A stretch of 12,018 nucleotides of DNA from Gammaproteobacteria bacterium (GCA_020027635.1 JAHKKL010000021.1:1-12018), one strand, 5' to 3'. Positions 4,343-12,018 are shown, counted from the stretch's first letter. Numbers and translations are program-made. The notes: generated from the sequence alone by a model not told the origin.

Positions 4343-6763
4343 CTATGAACGCATGTGCGTTCTGACTGCTGATCCCAGTCGCAGCAATAAAATCAGCGTA
4401 AAGAGAAGCCACCAGGCGCCTGCCTGTGCCGGGTTTCTTGCTTGTCCGATGAGGCTGCACCCGCCCCCGCCTCCACTGGCACCTGAAGTGTTGGCCTTCT
4501 GCGCAGGACCTCCCGGGTCAACGATGGCGCCGTTTGCCGCAAGGTCCGAGTCCCCGCGTTTGCCATCGACCAAATGCAGTGTGACGACATTGCCGTTGAT
4601 CTCGGCGCCAGTCTCGCCGTCATACAGAAATTCGTACCAGTGAGCCACTGGATTATCGGGTGTAGGGCCATATTTATAGTATGTTGTCGGCGACTCGCCT
4701 TCCGGCAGGATGACTACAACGCTCGCAGCGCCAAGGGCGGCATTATTCGGATCGATCAGGCTAAAACCAAACAGGCCATAAGGGAAGTTAAGCCCTTCAA
4801 CCACCTTTGAGGGATTTGCAAACAGCGCCGCTGTCTGATCGGCCGCCGATTTAAACAGCAATGGCGGGGCAGTGACCAGGGTAACGTACTTGCCGTTAAT
4901 GAAGTTGGTGAAGGACACGGCGTTACCCTGAACGCTGTCAGCAATACCGTCTTTGTTGCCATCACCTCCGTGTGGGCCACCGTCTTCAACGGCATTGGTA
5001 ACCCCATCGCCATCAAAGTCGGAATTGATCGCCGGACCACTGGGTTTCGTGGCAATGGCGCCATTGGCGTTATCCAGATCACCATCACCGCGCTTGCCAT
5101 CCACAAAATTCAGGGTAATTACATTTCCCGCAATCTGCGCGCCAGTTTCGCCGTCAAACAGGAATTCGTACCAGTGAGCCGTGGTGTTGTCCGGTGTTGG
5201 TCCGTAGATGTAATAGGTATTCGGTGCAGCGCCTTGCGGCAGCGTCACCTTCACAGTGAACCCCCCGCCCGGTGCGGCACCTGATAACCCGAATGAAAGG
5301 TAACCGTTGGGAAACGTGATTCCGGGAAGGGCATCAGCTCCTGCGGGTGGCGCACTCACTATGGAAACAGCGGTAAACTGCAGCAAGGCATTGGATTCCA
5401 GGGTGACATAGGCGCCGTTCCTGTCCGGCAGCGAAGCCACATGGCCCTGAACACTGTCGGGCGTGCCATCGTTGTTGGCGTCACCCGCATTTGGTGCGGC
5501 ATCCTCTACCGTGTCGGGTATACCATCACCATCGGCATCGAGATTGATTGCGGGACCCCCTGGCGATGCCTTGATGACGCCATTGGCATTATCAAGGTCA
5601 GTATCCCCGCGACCCCCATCCACGTAGTGCAGGATGATTTCATTTCCAATGATCTCGGCGCCCGTTATCCCGTCATAGATAAACTCGTACCAGTGGGGTG
5701 TAATGTTGTCCGTCGTTGGGCCAAAGACATAATAGGTGTCCGCCGCACCGCCGGCGGTAAGTGTTTCGGTGACGTTGACAGCTGCGCCAGGTGCGATGCC
5801 GGCAAGATCAAATCCGGCAAAACCATGACTGAAATCCAGCACATCGAACAGCCCGGGAAATGCCGGCGGATTGGCCAGGGCGAACGTGGTTCCCAGCATA
5901 TCCAGGGAGTGGATTGCCACTGCCGCTGGGGTCTCGATTACGACATAGTCACCGGCGCTGTCCGGAAATGACGCCACGTTCACCTGGGTACTGTCTAGGG
6001 TTCCGTCATTGTTGCCATCGCCGTTATTCGGCGCGGCATTTTCGAGAGAGTCGATGGCGCCGTCGCCGTCGTTGTCAACACCAATATGGATGATGTTGAT
6101 CAAGGTATCGTTACTTACCGTCTGATCCCAGTCGACCGCGGGAACTTCCGGAAACGAACCGCAAAGAAATGACAGGGGCGCAACATCTTTACAACGCGAA
6201 AGACCAGCGATTGCATCCAAAACATCCATATCACTGCCTAAAACTTGACCAAAAACAGTGAATCCGCCAGAGTTATTTGGATCATCCAGACTCGCATTGT
6301 CCGCCAAGTTGAAGAACCATTCACTGGTCGCGCTGTTGGGATCGCTGGTCTTCGCCATCGCCAAGGTGCCGCGTACATTCGGCCTGTTAACCGGGTCCGG
6401 CTCGTTTACTACTGGGGCGTCAGTTGGAATGTGGCTTGTCCCGCCACTGAAAAAACTACCCGGTGGTCCATTGAATATGTAACCTCCGCCCTGGATTACA
6501 AACGGTGGTCCACCTGGCTCGGGATTCCTAGCACTGCGATGGATGAAGGTCCCGTCATAGTCACCGTCAGTGACATAGTTGAGAAAATTCCCGACAGTCT
6601 GCGGCGCCTGCGTATCGAACAGTTCGATATCGATTCCTCCTAGGTCGGTCTGCATGCGCAGGAGGGTGTTGGCTATCACCGGCACCGGCATAGCTGCTGC
6701 CGCCAGCAGTCCGGCGACCGTGTACAGCCGCCTGATTGGGGTTCCTGCTATGGTAAAACGCAT
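4343..6763 (-). CDS. Exported cyclophilin-type peptidyl-prolyl isomerase with three anchor-U-like repeats and C-terminal sorting signal
   Basis: The protein has 806 residues; its ATG at 6763 follows a GGGGAAG site. A signal peptide ends near Ala31. Residues 34-226 are a periplasmic PpiA-like cyclophilin domain with FIHR (73-76), FVIQGGG (88-94), TLAMAK (133-138), SATSEWFFNL (144-153) and FGQV (171-174). Its Arg, Phe and Gln positions fit prolyl isomerase activity. Three repeats of about 175 residues follow (230-405, 406-580, 581-753). Each opens with an acidic DxDGDGxxDxxE motif and contains a YYxYGPTxDN-HWYEF-DGxTGA-VDGxRGD core, as in choice-of-anchor U domains. The end has GGGGGCS (764-770), a hydrophobic stretch (783-796) and basic RTHMRS, so it should be processed and surface-anchored. 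It probably folds or presents envelope proteins, but its substrate is unknown. It lies just beyond the tRNA scar and is divergent from the GGDEF-EAL gene. Confidence 0.85.
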   Translation of the reverse strand: MRFTIAGTPIRRLYTVAGLLAAAAMPVPVIANTLLRMQTDLGGIDIELFDTQAPQTVGNFLNYVTDGDYDGTFIHRSARNPEPGGPPFVIQGGGYIFNGPPGSFFSGGTSHIPTDAPVVNEPDPVNRPNVRGTLAMAKTSDPNSATSEWFFNLADNASLDDPNNSGGFTVFGQVLGSDMDVLDAIAGLSRCKDVAPLSFLCGSFPEVPAVDWDQTVSNDTLINIIHIGVDNDGDGAIDSLENAAPNNGDGNNDGTLDSTQVNVASFPDSAGDYVVIETPAAVAIHSLDMLGTTFALANPPAFPGLFDVLDFSHGFAGFDLAGIAPGAAVNVTETLTAGGAADTYYVFGPTTDNITPHWYEFIYDGITGAEIIGNEIILHYVDGGRGDTDLDNANGVIKASPGGPAINLDADGDGIPDTVEDAAPNAGDANNDGTPDSVQGHVASLPDRNGAYVTLESNALLQFTAVSIVSAPPAGADALPGITFPNGYLSFGLSGAAPGGGFTVKVTLPQGAAPNTYYIYGPTPDNTTAHWYEFLFDGETGAQIAGNVITLNFVDGKRGDGDLDNANGAIATKPSGPAINSDFDGDGVTNAVEDGGPHGGDGNKDGIADSVQGNAVSFTNFINGKYVTLVTAPPLLFKSAADQTAALFANPSKVVEGLNFPYGLFGFSLIDPNNAALGAASVVVILPEGESPTTYYKYGPTPDNPVAHWYEFLYDGETGAEINGNVVTLHLVDGKRGDSDLAANGAIVDPGGPAQKANTSGASGGGGGCSLIGQARNPAQAGAWWLLFTLILLLRLGSAVRTHMRS
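4505..6076 (-). repeat. Three tandem in-gene repeats of about 525 bp
   Basis: Units lie at about 6076-5549, 5548-5024 and 5023-4505 in the cyclophilin gene. The two 3'-most units are still very close at DNA level: segments near 4610-4646 and 5144-5180 differ at only a few bases across almost 40. The 6076-5549 unit is more diverged. This indicates stepwise duplication. Confidence 0.75.
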
Positions 6764-6798
6764 TTCTTCACTTCCCCTTAGGACTTATTATTCGACAC

Positions 6799-6839
6799 GC
6801 CTTGCCTGCAGATAATAAAACATTTTTTCAATGCAAGGC
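6799..6839 (-). promoter_or_regulatory. Inverted repeat in the cyclophilin gene leader
   Basis: GCCTTGC (6799-6805) and GCAAGGC (6833-6839) form perfect 7-bp arms around 27 AT-rich bases. The site lies 36-76 bases upstream of the cyclophilin start on the minus strand. It could be a protein-binding dyad over the promoter or an mRNA hairpin in the leader. Confidence 0.35.
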
Positions 6840-7025
6840 CTATATAACACCGTAGTCATGGCAGCTATTTCGTGGTGAACATTCACCATCCACCGAGTTC
6901 ATATCTGCGACAGCACTTGGATGAAATCCCCGCCGCTGCGAATACCGAAAGTCCGCTCCCGTAACTGCATGTATTTTCATCATTTAATTCTTCCCAGAAC
7001 CGTATTTTCGTAATTAGCTGAATAT

Positions 7026-7042
7026 TATGAATTAATTTCATA
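7026..7042. promoter_or_regulatory. AT-rich palindrome, possible operator
   Basis: TATGAA and TTCATA flank five bases (ttaat), about 110 bp before the GGDEF-EAL gene. It is short and AT-rich, so chance is a real possibility. Confidence 0.2.
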
Positions 7043-7102
7043 GTAAGCATTAAAGTTTACAGTGTTTTTCCCGATGGTGTTGTGTGGCAATTCATACCGT
7101 AA

Positions 7103-7130
7103 TTGACCTGAATTTGCATGCAGATAACAA
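7103..7130 (+). promoter_or_regulatory. Weak candidate promoter for the GGDEF-EAL gene
   Basis: TTGACC (7103-7108) is close to a consensus -35 box. With 16 bp spacing the -10 would be TAACAA (7125-7130), a poor match. The start codon lies only about 20 bases beyond. Confidence 0.3.
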
Positions 7131-7151
7131 ACATATCCATCCATCGGCAAT

Positions 7152-10103
7152 GTGATCACGATGCGTAACGAAGACGATAACGGCATGGCCGCGACGGAAA
7201 TGGCCTATGCGCAGGAACCGGCCAACGCAACCTCGGGATTAACTGAACGCCGCAGCCTGAACCGCTGGCAGTTTCGTGCGGACCAGGTCCAGCTGCTGTA
7301 TCAGCAGGTGCAGACGGAACTGATCATCAGCATTCTGATGGCCGCGATTGTTACCACCATCTTCTGGGATCTCGCACCTCCGGGGTTGCTACTCGGCTGG
7401 ACAATCGCGATTATTGTGACGGTGGGTGCCCGCTCTTTGTTCATATCCGGAAAGAGCTCGGATGGGTCCATGGACGACATCGAATTCTGGGGCAGGCAGT
7501 ATATCATTGGCGCAATGATCTCCGGTATAAGCTGGGGTACTCTCGGTATCTTTGCCGCCTTCTTCGGCACTCTCACCCATCAGCTGTTCGTCCTGTTTGT
7601 ACTGGCTGGCATTTCATTGACTGCCTATGTATCCATGCAATCCTCTCCGAAAACGATTGCCGCCTTTGTGATACCGACGTTGTTACCGATTACCGCGTGG
7701 TTTTTCTATCAGGGCAAGAATATCCAGCTGTCGCTAGGCATCCTGTCGGTCGTATTTGCCGCCCTGATGCTTACCTCGTCACGGACCATGCGCAGCATAC
7801 TGGAGAAGTCATTCAGTCTCGGTTCGCATAATACGGAACTCATCCGCAAACTTGTCATTGCGAGGGAAACGGCAGAACAGGCAAAAGGCGATTCGGAGAA
7901 ATTCAATCAGGAACTGCAGGAACATATCAAGGAACGCCGGCTCGCGGAGGAGCGCATACGTTCTTCGGAACAACGCCTGAGCGCCATATTCGACAGCATG
8001 CAGGACACCATATACCAGACCGACATCGATGGAAAAATGCTCTGGGCCACCCCCTCCATCAGGCATCTACTTGGATACAGTCCCGATGAGATCATTGAAA
8101 AAGATATTCGACAGTTCTATGTCAACGAAAATGATCACGAGGACTTTAGGCATGCCCTGGACATAAATTACGGCCGACTGCAGCATTTTGAGACTCGGCT
8201 GATGCACAAGGACGGTTCCCATATATGGATATCGGAGAATTCCCATTACAAATACGGAATCGATGGCGAAATCATCGGCATAGAAGGAACCATCCGCGAT
8301 ATCACGGCGCTCAAACAGGCGAAGGAGGCTCTTTACCAGGAAAAGGAGCGCGCCCAGGTAACACTGGGTTCCATCGGCGACGGTGTTGTCACGACCGACA
8401 TGAATGGCGACATCGAATACATGAACACGGTGGCCGAGCAGTCAACCGGCTGGAAACTGGAGGACGCGCGCGGCAAACCCATGGCGAAGGTGCTCAAGGT
8501 CGTTGACGAGAAAACCCTCGAATCACCACCCGATCCCGTCAAACTTTGCCTCGAGATGGGCAAAAGCACCATGCTGGCGGGTCATCTGCTGCTGATCCAC
8601 CGCTATCGGAATCAACGCCTCTCGATCGAAGTCAATGCCTCGCCCATCAGGGACTCGAACTCGGATATCACCGGCGTTGTCCTTGTGTTCCACGACGTGA
8701 CCGAATTGCGCGGCCTCGCCAAGAAGATGTCCTATCAGGCCACGCATGATTCGCTGACGGGCCTCATAAACCGGCGCGAATTCGAGTACCGTGTCAAGCA
8801 TGCACTCGATAATGCACGCAATTCCGACACCAGGCATGCACTGTGCTATATAGACCTCGACAATTTCAAGGTGGTAAATGACACCTGTGGTCATATCGCG
8901 GGTGACGAGTTGCTCAAGCAGCTCACCATCAAGCTCCGCCTGGAACTGCGCGAGGCCGATACGCTGGCACGTCTCGGTGGTGATGAGTTCGGCGTGCTTC
9001 TCGAGGGCTGTTCGATGGAGAATGCGCATGATCCGGCCGAAAACCTGCGCAAGATCGTGGAAAATTTCCGCTTCGTCTGGGACAACAAGGTCTTCAGGGT
9101 TGGTGCGAGCATCGGTTTGGTGGCGATCACAGCGGAAAGCGGTACCCTGACCGACGTTCTGAGCGCGGCAGATTCAGCCTGTTACCTGGCGAAAGACCAG
9201 GGACGCAACCGCATCCATATCTACCAACCCGATGATGAGGCGGTGGTTGAACGCCATGGCCAAATGCAATGGGTACAGCGCATCCAGGATGTGCTCGAGC
9301 AGCAACGCTTCCGCCTCTTTTTCCAGCCGATAGCCAAGCTCAACAGAACGAAGGGCGAAAAAACCACCATCCATGGAGAAGTGCTGATACGCATGCTCGA
9401 TGAAAACAATGAACTTGTCGGACCGGGTGCGTTTATTCCTTCCGCGGAGCGCTATTCCCTCATGCCGGCTATTGACCGTTGGGTGATTGAAAACACCTTC
9501 AGGATGCTGACGCTTGACAGGGAACGGCTCCTAAAGCAAGTCAGCACATGCTGTATCAACCTGTCCGGCCAATCATTGTCTGATGAACGATTCACGGATT
9601 TCCTCGTCAACCATATTAAGCACAGTGGCATCCCGTCCAGTCTCCTGTGTTTTGAGATTACCGAGACCGCTGTCATTGCCAATCTATGCAACGCATCCAA
9701 CATGATATCGATGCTGCGCGACATGGGTTGCCGCTTTGCACTGGATGATTTCGGTGTCGGTTTGAGTTCATTCAGTTACCTGAAGAACCTCCCCGTCGAT
9801 TACCTCAAGCTCGATGGCTGTTTCGTGAAGAACATGGTTAATGACACGATAGACAAGGCAATGGTAAAGGCCATAAATCATATCGGACACACGATGGATA
9901 TAAAAACCATCGCCGAGTTCGTCGAGGATGATGTAACATTGCAGGCTGTGCGTGATATCGGCGTGGACTACGCGCAGGGATACGCCATTGCCAGACCGAT
10001 GCCCATAGAAATCGGCCTCTACGGCGAACCCGTCGAGATACCGTTTCACGAAAGCGGGGAGAACGACCCCATACCGATCGAGGCCTACTCTGGAAAACGC
10101 TAG
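7152..10103 (+). CDS. Membrane-bound PAS-PAS-GGDEF-EAL cyclic-di-GMP synthase/phosphodiesterase
   Basis: This inner-membrane sensor enzyme of 983 residues makes and/or degrades cyclic-di-GMP. Numbering is from the GTG at 7152; ATG codons at 7161 and 7185 are equally possible, since none has a clear ribosome-binding site. About six hydrophobic helices (56-74, 77-99, 116-137, 142-163, 168-186, 192-209) form a MASE-like sensor that I cannot assign to a named family. A coiled linker (about 225-275) leads to PAS 1 (about 272-392) and PAS 2 (about 398-520). GGDEF is intact (609-613), with inhibitory-site RxxD at Arg600/Asp603. The EAL domain reads EVL (743-745) and keeps Asn803, Glu835, Glu838, Asp865-Asp866, Lys886, Glu922 and Gln942. 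Both activities are therefore plausible. It converges on tatC, and the two stops overlap. Confidence 0.93.
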   Translation: MITMRNEDDNGMAATEMAYAQEPANATSGLTERRSLNRWQFRADQVQLLYQQVQTELIISILMAAIVTTIFWDLAPPGLLLGWTIAIIVTVGARSLFISGKSSDGSMDDIEFWGRQYIIGAMISGISWGTLGIFAAFFGTLTHQLFVLFVLAGISLTAYVSMQSSPKTIAAFVIPTLLPITAWFFYQGKNIQLSLGILSVVFAALMLTSSRTMRSILEKSFSLGSHNTELIRKLVIARETAEQAKGDSEKFNQELQEHIKERRLAEERIRSSEQRLSAIFDSMQDTIYQTDIDGKMLWATPSIRHLLGYSPDEIIEKDIRQFYVNENDHEDFRHALDINYGRLQHFETRLMHKDGSHIWISENSHYKYGIDGEIIGIEGTIRDITALKQAKEALYQEKERAQVTLGSIGDGVVTTDMNGDIEYMNTVAEQSTGWKLEDARGKPMAKVLKVVDEKTLESPPDPVKLCLEMGKSTMLAGHLLLIHRYRNQRLSIEVNASPIRDSNSDITGVVLVFHDVTELRGLAKKMSYQATHDSLTGLINRREFEYRVKHALDNARNSDTRHALCYIDLDNFKVVNDTCGHIAGDELLKQLTIKLRLELREADTLARLGGDEFGVLLEGCSMENAHDPAENLRKIVENFRFVWDNKVFRVGASIGLVAITAESGTLTDVLSAADSACYLAKDQGRNRIHIYQPDDEAVVERHGQMQWVQRIQDVLEQQRFRLFFQPIAKLNRTKGEKTTIHGEVLIRMLDENNELVGPGAFIPSAERYSLMPAIDRWVIENTFRMLTLDRERLLKQVSTCCINLSGQSLSDERFTDFLVNHIKHSGIPSSLLCFEITETAVIANLCNASNMISMLRDMGCRFALDDFGVGLSSFSYLKNLPVDYLKLDGCFVKNMVNDTIDKAMVKAINHIGHTMDIKTIAEFVEDDVTLQAVRDIGVDYAQGYAIARPMPIEIGLYGEPVEIPFHESGENDPIPIEAYSGKR

Positions 10104-10957
10104 TCCTTGTCCCGACCGGCGTCAACGCGATCCAGTTCGGCATTCATCTCGGATTCGGTGAGCGGTTTGTACTCGCCCCCGCCACCGATGCCGCCCGACA
10201 TATTACCCCGTTTCGACATAAACCAGCCTGAAAAAAAGAGTCCAAGCTCGAACAACATCCACATTGGAACAGCGAGCAGTGTCTGTGAAATGACATCCGG
10301 TGGCGTCAGCACTCCACCGATAATAAACGCAGCAACGATGATGTAGGGACGTTTCTGCCGCAGGCTATCCTGTGTCACCATCCCGGTCCACACCAGAAGG
10401 ACTGTCACGACAGGTACCTCAAACGCGGCACCGAAGGCAAAAAACAGCGTGAGGACGAAATCCAGATAACGGCTGATGTCTGTCATTACCGACACGCCCG
10501 CCGGTGCGGTGCTGGTAAAAAACGCAAATACCAGTGGAAAAACGACAAAATAGGCAAACGCCGCACCGGTGTAAAACAGCACGGTACTTGATGCCAGCAG
10601 CGGCAGAACCAGGCGGCGTTCATGCTGGTAGAGTCCGGGCGCAACGAAGGCCCATACCTGATACAGCACATACGGCATCGCGATGAATATGGCCAGCACC
10701 AGCGTCAGCTTGAACGGGATCAGGAAAGGCGAGGCAACCTCAATAGCGATCATGCTGCTCCCTTGCGGGAGATGGGAGGTCAATGGGCCGGATAGACTCG
10801 AAAACAGGAAATTTGAAAATGGCATCAGCGCAAGAGTGATAACCGCAACCGCGAGCACAATACGCAGCAGACGATTGCGCAACTCAATCAGGTGATAGAT
10901 AAACGGCTGTTCGCTATCGTCAGGCGACGACGGGTCTTGCTTACGGTTTGTTGTCAT
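10100..10957 (-). CDS. tatC: Twin-arginine translocase subunit TatC
   Basis: TatC has 285 residues. It is the polytopic inner-membrane receptor that binds twin-arginine signal peptides with TatB and recruits TatA to export folded proteins. Six hydrophobic helices are visible. Signature residues match E. coli TatC with an offset of ten: Glu25 in HLIELRNRL, Phe104 and Glu113 in AFVAPGLYQHERR, and Asp221 and Gln225 in LTPPDVISQ. The N-terminus is about ten residues longer than in E. coli. A Gly-rich linker (GGIGGGGEYKP) and a charged tail extend the C-terminus. The start at 10957 overlaps the end of tatB by 17 bases, so translation is probably coupled. The TAG stop shares a CTAG with the stop of the convergent GGDEF-EAL gene. 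Confidence 0.97.
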   Translation of the reverse strand: MTTNRKQDPSSPDDSEQPFIYHLIELRNRLLRIVLAVAVITLALMPFSNFLFSSLSGPLTSHLPQGSSMIAIEVASPFLIPFKLTLVLAIFIAMPYVLYQVWAFVAPGLYQHERRLVLPLLASSTVLFYTGAAFAYFVVFPLVFAFFTSTAPAGVSVMTDISRYLDFVLTLFFAFGAAFEVPVVTVLLVWTGMVTQDSLRQKRPYIIVAAFIIGGVLTPPDVISQTLLAVPMWMLFELGLFFSGWFMSKRGNMSGGIGGGGEYKPLTESEMNAELDRVDAGRDKD

Positions 10958-11297
10958 CCATCACATCACGGGGAGCAGTTTCTACAGAACCCGCCACCTG
11001 TTTACCTTCCTTCTGTAAAGGTGTCTCTGCCGCTTTCTTCTCAGACGGCTGAATGCTGCCGGTCTTTTCGATGATTTCCTCAAGTTCGGGCATCTCCGCC
11101 TGCCGGGCCAGTGTTTTCCTGAGTTCCTCAGTGGCAAGTTCGTGATCGATTTCCGCCTTCACGGATGCAACAAACCCCCGAATCTTTCCGATCCACAAAC
11201 CGGTAGAGCGGGCAAGCCGTGGCAAGCGCTCTGGCCCCACCACGATCAGGGCGATCACCATGATGAGGACGATCTCCGAAAAGCCGATATCGAACAT
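10941..11297 (-). CDS. tatB: Sec-independent translocase subunit TatB
   Basis: TatB has 118 residues and works with TatC as the twin-arginine signal receptor. The N-terminus MFDIGFSEI carries the conserved Glu8, and a single membrane helix (about 6-20) ends at the Gly21-Pro22 hinge in VVGPERLP. An amphipathic helix (about 23-45) and a long, charged, poorly conserved tail follow. MFDIGFSE and the longer tail distinguish it from TatA. It sits 36 bases after tatA and overlaps tatC by 17 bases, the usual operon arrangement. I see no strong ribosome-binding site before the ATG. Confidence 0.96.
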   Translation of the reverse strand: MFDIGFSEIVLIMVIALIVVGPERLPRLARSTGLWIGKIRGFVASVKAEIDHELATEELRKTLARQAEMPELEEIIEKTGSIQPSEKKAAETPLQKEGKQVAGSVETAPRDVMDDNKP

Positions 11298-11333
11298 AGT
11301 CAGCCCGGTTGCTCGCTCATTCTCGGAGCAGGC

Positions 11334-11564
11334 TCACACCTTGTCCTTGTCGCGCCCGGTGACCTCACCGTCAATCACCCGTCCACTTTCCTTGCTCTCC
11401 AGTTTCTTGTCGCCCTGCCCTTCTTCCTCGCCTTCATGGATTGCCTGCTTGAAACCCTTAATCGCCTTGCCCAAGTCTGATCCGATGGTGCCCAGGCGCT
11501 TGGTGCCGAATAACACCATCACGATGACCAGAACGATTAATAAATGCCAGATACTTATACCCAT
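11334..11564 (-). CDS. tatA: Sec-independent translocase subunit TatA
   Basis: TatA has 76 residues and is the pore-forming or membrane-weakening component of the twin-arginine export system. The start at 11564 (MGISIWHLL) is chosen over an in-frame upstream codon at 11597. AGGAG lies eight bases before it, and TatA proteins begin this way. One membrane helix (about 5-20) is followed by the FG hinge (19-20), then an amphipathic helix (TKRLGTIGSDLGKAIKGFKQ) with conserved Phe38. The acidic and basic tail is typical. It lies 58 bases after hisE and 36 before tatB. The location fits the hisI-hisE-tatABC order known in gammaproteobacteria. Confidence 0.96.
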   Translation of the reverse strand: MGISIWHLLIVLVIVMVLFGTKRLGTIGSDLGKAIKGFKQAIHEGEEEGQGDKKLESKESGRVIDGEVTGRDKDKV

Positions 11565-11622
11565 AGCTCCTACTCCTGACCTGTCGGTCGATACCACCCA
11601 TGTAATTTACATCGCTAGCGTG

Positions 11623-11940
11623 CTACTTGTCGCGCGCCGCCTTCTCTTCAAGGCCGGAAAGCCCGAAGCGCCGGTTCAACTCAGCCAGTACATCTGCCGG
11701 ACCCAAATCTCGCGCGGCCAGCATCACCAGTGTGTGGAACCACAAGTCGGCAGTCTCACTGACCAGCCTGGCATTGTCATCACCCTTGGCGGCAAGTATC
11801 GTTTCGGTTGCTTCTTCCCCGACCTTTTTGAGAATGGCATCCAGCCCCTTTTCATAGAGGCTGGCGACGTACGAGCGCTGCGGGTCAGCACGTTTGCGCT
11901 GTTCGATTGCCGCGGCGAGCTTCTCCAGTGTTGTATTCAT
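11623..11940 (-). CDS. hisE: Phosphoribosyl-ATP pyrophosphatase
   Basis: HisE has 105 residues and carries out the second step of histidine synthesis, converting phosphoribosyl-ATP to phosphoribosyl-AMP and pyrophosphate in the cytoplasm. It has the all-alpha MazG-like fold. The metal-binding motifs are visible: GEEATE (Glu43, Glu46) and SETADLWFH (Glu62, Asp65). The preceding segment SYVASLYEKGLDAILKKVGE is typical of the family. The length is normal for a stand-alone HisE. The ATG lies five bases after the hisI stop, so the two should be co-transcribed and probably coupled. The tat genes follow in the same direction. Confidence 0.97.
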   Translation of the reverse strand: MNTTLEKLAAAIEQRKRADPQRSYVASLYEKGLDAILKKVGEEATETILAAKGDDNARLVSETADLWFHTLVMLAARDLGPADVLAELNRRFGLSGLEEKAARDK

Positions 11941-11945
11941 GGCGA

Positions 11946-12018
11946 CTATCCGGCGGTATCCTTATCACCATCCTTTTTGTAAATGGCATCCGGATCCTTC
12001 AACACCGGCTCTACCGTG
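11946..12018 (-). CDS. hisI: Phosphoribosyl-AMP cyclohydrolase, C-terminal end only
   Basis: The last 23 codons of a minus-strand gene run off the right edge. They read TVEPVLKDPDAIYKKDGDKD and then TAG, with the stop at 11946-11948. EPVLKDPxAIY is characteristic of the HisI C-terminus. HisI opens the purine ring of phosphoribosyl-AMP, the step after HisE. Its position five bases before hisE supports the call. The catalytic Zn/Mg-binding part lies outside the window. Confidence 0.85.
   Translation of the reverse strand, partial: TVEPVLKDPDAIYKKDGDKDTAG

Larger units (their letters stand above)
6764..7151. other. Divergent AT-rich intergenic region
   Basis: These 388 bases separate the minus-strand cyclophilin gene from the plus-strand GGDEF-EAL gene and must hold both promoters. 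They contain a spaced inverted repeat (6799-6839), an AT-rich palindrome (7026-7042) and one weak plus-strand promoter candidate. No open frame of note is present. Confidence 0.5.

Noticed and set aside
4347..4362. Palindrome GAACGCA-tg-TGCGTTC as a terminator of the cyclophilin gene
   Set aside because: It lies inside the last codons (RTHMRS), and no T-run follows on the minus strand.
4953..5971. Several plus-strand open frames opposite the cyclophilin gene
   Set aside because: They recur in register with the three repeats because they are antisense shadows of the repeated domain.
11260..11982. 240-codon plus-strand frame over tatA and hisE
   Set aside because: It lies opposite two well-supported conserved genes and shows no domain features, so it is a shadow.

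Overview
The window looks like chromosomal DNA of a gammaproteobacterium of moderate GC content. The gene order hisI-hisE-tatA-tatB-tatC on the minus strand at the right end is common in purple-sulfur-type and Pseudomonas-type gammaproteobacteria. A VPLPA-type PEP-CTERM tail also fits an environmental, exopolysaccharide-producing proteobacterium. The species cannot be named from this sequence.

Left part (about 1-4330): a gene-poor accessory stretch that looks like a decayed genomic island. It holds a small two-helix membrane protein (234-485) and a frameshifted AlpA/excisionase-like pseudogene (about 513-697, minus). Next come a secreted S53 (sedolisin-family) peptidase without a normal-sized prodomain (965-2170) and a 51-residue membrane mini-protein (2733-2888) with its own terminator. 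A secreted His/Tyr/Asn-rich protein with a glycine zipper and a surface-antigen-like C-terminus follows (3098-3688), then an orphan VPLPA-CTERM sorting tail in another frame (about 3690-3818). The part ends exactly at a 3' fragment of a CAT-anticodon tRNA (4286-4330), the classic scar of integration into a tRNA gene. Its orientation puts the element to its left, where the excisionase remnant lies.

Middle (4343-6763, minus): an 806-residue exported protein. It has a periplasmic-type cyclophilin domain, three tandem repeats of about 175 residues (acidic Asp-rich motif plus a choice-of-anchor-U-like domain), and a Gly-rich, Cys-containing C-terminal sorting signal. A 388-bp AT-rich divergent region separates it from the next gene.

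Right part (7152-12018): a membrane-bound PAS-PAS-GGDEF-EAL cyclic-di-GMP enzyme on the plus strand, with both active sites apparently intact. It converges on the minus-strand hisI(partial)-hisE-tatA-tatB-tatC cluster. The GGDEF-EAL gene and tatC stop inside the same CTAG tetranucleotide.

The most interesting material is the decayed island with its two independent integration scars, two different C-terminal sorting signals within about 1 kb, and the multidomain anchored cyclophilin. I see no CRISPR array, complete insertion sequence, rRNA or complete tRNA.
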